DNA from: Nitriliruptoraceae bacterium
Lineage (GTDB): Bacteria > Actinomycetota > Nitriliruptoria > Nitriliruptorales > Nitriliruptoraceae
Direction of reading: 5' to 3'
DNA: 7,433 nucleotides
Assembly (NCBI GenBank): GCA_007118045.1
Contig: SKTG01000415.1
Span: 1 to 7,433 of the forward strand
The notes beneath the pieces are model-generated. The model was not told the origin of the DNA and searched no databases. It saw nothing but the letters and a program-made list of their open reading frames with translations. Positions 6,179-7,433 of the stretch are shown here, in pieces. The number at the start of each line of letters is the position of its first letter. The stretch's first letter is position 1. The position numbers and the translations under genes are program-made.

Positions 6179-6209
6179 AAACTACCCCGGTCGTGGCGAC
6201 CCCGGTCAC
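6179..6209 (-). promoter_or_regulatory. promoter candidate for leaderless isomerase transcript
   Basis: Reading the minus strand, TAGTTT (6184 down to 6179) fits a -10 element. GTGACC (6209 to 6204) matches four of six -35 positions with a long 19-base spacer. Transcription would start at about 6172-6171, at or next to the ATG. That agrees with the absence of a ribosome binding site, and leaderless genes are common in actinobacteria. Confidence 0.4.
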
Positions 6210-6238
6210 GCGGCAGCCACGTGGCGGCGCGACCGGGG
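6185..6238. repeat. CCCCGGTC repeats in divergent intergenic region
   Basis: CCCCGGTC occurs at 6185-6192 and again, 15 bases on, at 6200-6207. The reverse complement GACCGGGG is at 6231-6238. The first two copies overlap or border the isomerase promoter candidate. They could be sites for a regulator, perhaps the divergently encoded response regulator. The octamer is GC-rich, so chance is not excluded. Confidence 0.4.
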
Positions 6239-6257
6239 ACGCCTGAGCGCACCGTCA

Positions 6258-6286
6258 CTGGACGGACCCGGGTCGCCCGCTAGCTT
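6258..6286 (+). promoter_or_regulatory. promoter candidate for the response-regulator gene
   Basis: TAGCTT at 6281-6286 fits a -10 element. The -35 region CTGGAC (6258-6263) is weak with 17-base spacing. The palindrome GACCCGGGTC (6265-6274) lies in the spacer, where a bound regulator would act. ACGGACCCGGG at 6262-6272 is repeated exactly at 6338-6348, where it runs into the ribosome binding site. The leader would be about 65 bases. Confidence 0.35.
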
Positions 6287-6358
6287 CCAGGGTCCCGTCG
6301 CAGGCCGGGGAGGGCACCGTGGCCGGCCCGCGCGACCACGGACCCGGGAGTAGCCGTC

Positions 6359-6949
6359 ATGCCCGCTGCCGACGCGCCGACACCGGAGCTGGTCGCCGGC
6401 ATCCGGGCGCGCGGGGTGTGGACCCAGGAGGAGCTGGCGCGCCGGGTGGGGGTGTCCTTCAGCACCGTCAACGCCTGGGAGACGGGGAGGAGCCGGCCGC
6501 AACCGCGCCACCGCCGGCGCCTCGAGGAGCTCGCCCGCGACCTGGACGGCGAGCGGCGCGATCTCGACGTCCTCGTCGTGGACGACGAGGAGACCGAGCT
6601 GCGGCTGCTGACCGAGCTGGTGCGCGACGCCGCGGAGGTGCTCGATCTCCCGGTCCGGGTCACCGCGGAGTCGGACGGGATGCGGGCGCTGATCGCGCTC
6701 GGCCGGCTGCAACCCGCGGTCGCCTTCGTCGACGTCATCATGCCGCAGCTCGACGGGCTGGCGCTCGTCGACCGCGTCGAGGAACTCGACGGCTTCTCGT
6801 CGGAGCAGATCGTGCTGATCACGGCGGGCCGGGACGCCTCCATCGACGCCGCGGCGGATCGCCGGGGCCTGCAGGTGCTGGACAAGCCCCTCTCCGTCGG
6901 GGCGGTCGGAGCGGTCCTGCGTCGAGTCGCGGCACGCCACGTCGGCTGA
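6359..6949 (+). CDS. response regulator with N-terminal XRE-type HTH and C-terminal receiver
   Basis: This 196-residue protein has two domains. Residues ~10-62 are a Cro/C1 (XRE)-type HTH: TQEELARRVGVSFSTVNAWETGRSRP (22-47) gives helices 2 and 3. Residues ~69-194 are a CheY-like receiver with every key residue visible: acidic pair D75/D76 (VLVVDDEE), phospho-acceptor D125 (AFVDVIMP), T155 (LITAG) and K176 (LDKPLS). Phosphorylation by a histidine kinase, then DNA binding, is the expected mode. The order is reversed relative to most response regulators, where the receiver comes first. ATG at 6359 is supported by GGGAG (6346-6350) 8 bases upstream. A PAS-like protein gene starts 18 bases after its stop, likely in the same operon. 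The divergent isomerase gene and repeats between them suggest possible control of its own region. The domain assignment is firm; targets are unknown. Confidence 0.92.
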   Translation: MPAADAPTPELVAGIRARGVWTQEELARRVGVSFSTVNAWETGRSRPQPRHRRRLEELARDLDGERRDLDVLVVDDEETELRLLTELVRDAAEVLDLPVRVTAESDGMRALIALGRLQPAVAFVDVIMPQLDGLALVDRVEELDGFSSEQIVLITAGRDASIDAAADRRGLQVLDKPLSVGAVGAVLRRVAARHVG

Positions 6950-6967
6950 CCGTCACGGGGGTGGTGG

Positions 6968-7433
6968 ATGAACGACCCGACGTCCGGCGGCGTGCCCGTC
7001 GCGCGCCTGGACCGGGACGGCAACGTGTCCGGCTGGCCGGCACGCGCCGAGGGCAGGGTCGCGGGCGCCTCCGAGCAGGTGCGGCGCCTCGTGCTCGGAG
7101 CCGTGACCGAGGTGGGGCGGGAGGGCGCGGTCGGGACGGTCGGCTACCACGCCTTCGGTGGGCGCTGGCGCCTGACGCTGCGGCCGGGACCCGGCGGCGA
7201 GCGCGTCCTCGTGGAGGAAGCGCTGCCGCGGACCTCCGTGCCACCTCCACTGCTGACGGCGCTGCGCCGAGGCAGCGCGGGTCCGGTGGCACACGCGGTC
7301 CGCTCCCCGGCCGTCCGGCTCGCGGGAGCGGTCACCCTCGCCAGACGGGCGGCCGCGCGTGGGGAGCACGCGGAGCTCCAAGCCGAGCTCGATCGGGTCT
7401 CCGACGCCGCCGACGCGGTCCTGACGCAGGCCG
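6968..7433 (+). CDS. PAS-like signalling protein, possibly sensor kinase (3' partial)
   Basis: The frame opens with ATG at 6968 behind a G-rich sequence (GGGGGTGGTGG, 6957-6967) and stays open for 155 residues to the window end. The start, VPVARLDRDGNVSGWPARAEG (from about residue 9), resembles the first strands of a PAS domain ('LDxDGxVxxWN'). AFGGRWRLTLRPGPGGERVLVEE (about 63-85) would be its later strands. Residues 137-155 (ARGEHAELQAELDRVSDAAD) look like a coiled coil or the start of a signalling helix. It lies 18 bases after a response regulator, so a histidine kinase or other sensor partner is the natural guess. No HisKA, H-box or ATPase motif is present in the visible part, so this is inference. 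Codon use matches a real GC-rich gene. Confidence 0.7.
   Translation, partial: MNDPTSGGVPVARLDRDGNVSGWPARAEGRVAGASEQVRRLVLGAVTEVGREGAVGTVGYHAFGGRWRLTLRPGPGGERVLVEEALPRTSVPPPLLTALRRGSAGPVAHAVRSPAVRLAGAVTLARRAAARGEHAELQAELDRVSDAADAVLTQA

Noticed and set aside
6206..7023. Minus-strand open frames opposite the response regulator
   Set aside because: Ser/Arg/Thr-rich shadows without domain; the plus strand encodes complete HTH and receiver motifs.

Overview
The window is very GC-rich, with strong third-position G/C bias and frequent GTG starts. Its gene content points to a high-GC actinomycetote chromosome. From memory, the HTH, NAD-epimerase, acyltransferase and sugar-phosphate-isomerase genes resemble Mycobacterium tuberculosis Rv0500A, Rv0501, Rv0502 and Rv0498. 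The divergence and the unusual extra domains suggest a lineage distant from mycobacteria, possibly a deep-branching actinobacterium; this is inference. No phage, insertion sequence, CRISPR, rRNA or tRNA signal was seen.

Layout. Bases 1-852 (+) hold the C-terminal part of a MacB/FtsX-type ABC transporter permease cut by the window edge. An 83-base gap with a palindrome and a small hairpin leads to an AcuC-type histone-deacetylase-fold enzyme at 936-2117 (+). A 223-base spacer starting with a GC-rich hairpin separates it from a 72-residue HTH regulator (2341-2559, +). After 169 bases containing a hairpin and a 9-bp tandem repeat come an atypical NAD-dependent epimerase-like SDR (2729-3796, +) and a PlsC-like acyltransferase (3793-5100, +). 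These two overlap by 4 bases. The acyltransferase carries an extra N-terminal Cys3His putative zinc-finger module.

On the minus strand, ending 5 bases from the acyltransferase stop, are a 30-residue single-pass membrane protein (5106-5198) and, upstream of it, a TIM-barrel sugar phosphate isomerase/epimerase family protein (5248-6171), which appears leaderless. A 187-base divergent intergenic region with several repeats separates this pair from a second plus-strand unit: an XRE-HTH plus receiver response regulator with the DNA-binding domain at the N-terminus (6359-6949), then a PAS-like protein truncated by the window end (6968-7433+).

How they may work together. The regulator, epimerase-like protein, acyltransferase and isomerase-like protein form a neighbourhood shared with mycobacteria. 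An epimerase-like SDR translationally coupled to an acyltransferase suggests work on a (glyco)lipid or envelope precursor, but no substrate can be read from sequence. The response regulator and PAS-like protein look like a separate signalling pair. I see no clear wholly new system. The most unusual items are the zinc-finger/acyltransferase fusion, the HTH-first response regulator, the epimerase lacking the SDR tyrosine, and the tiny membrane protein.
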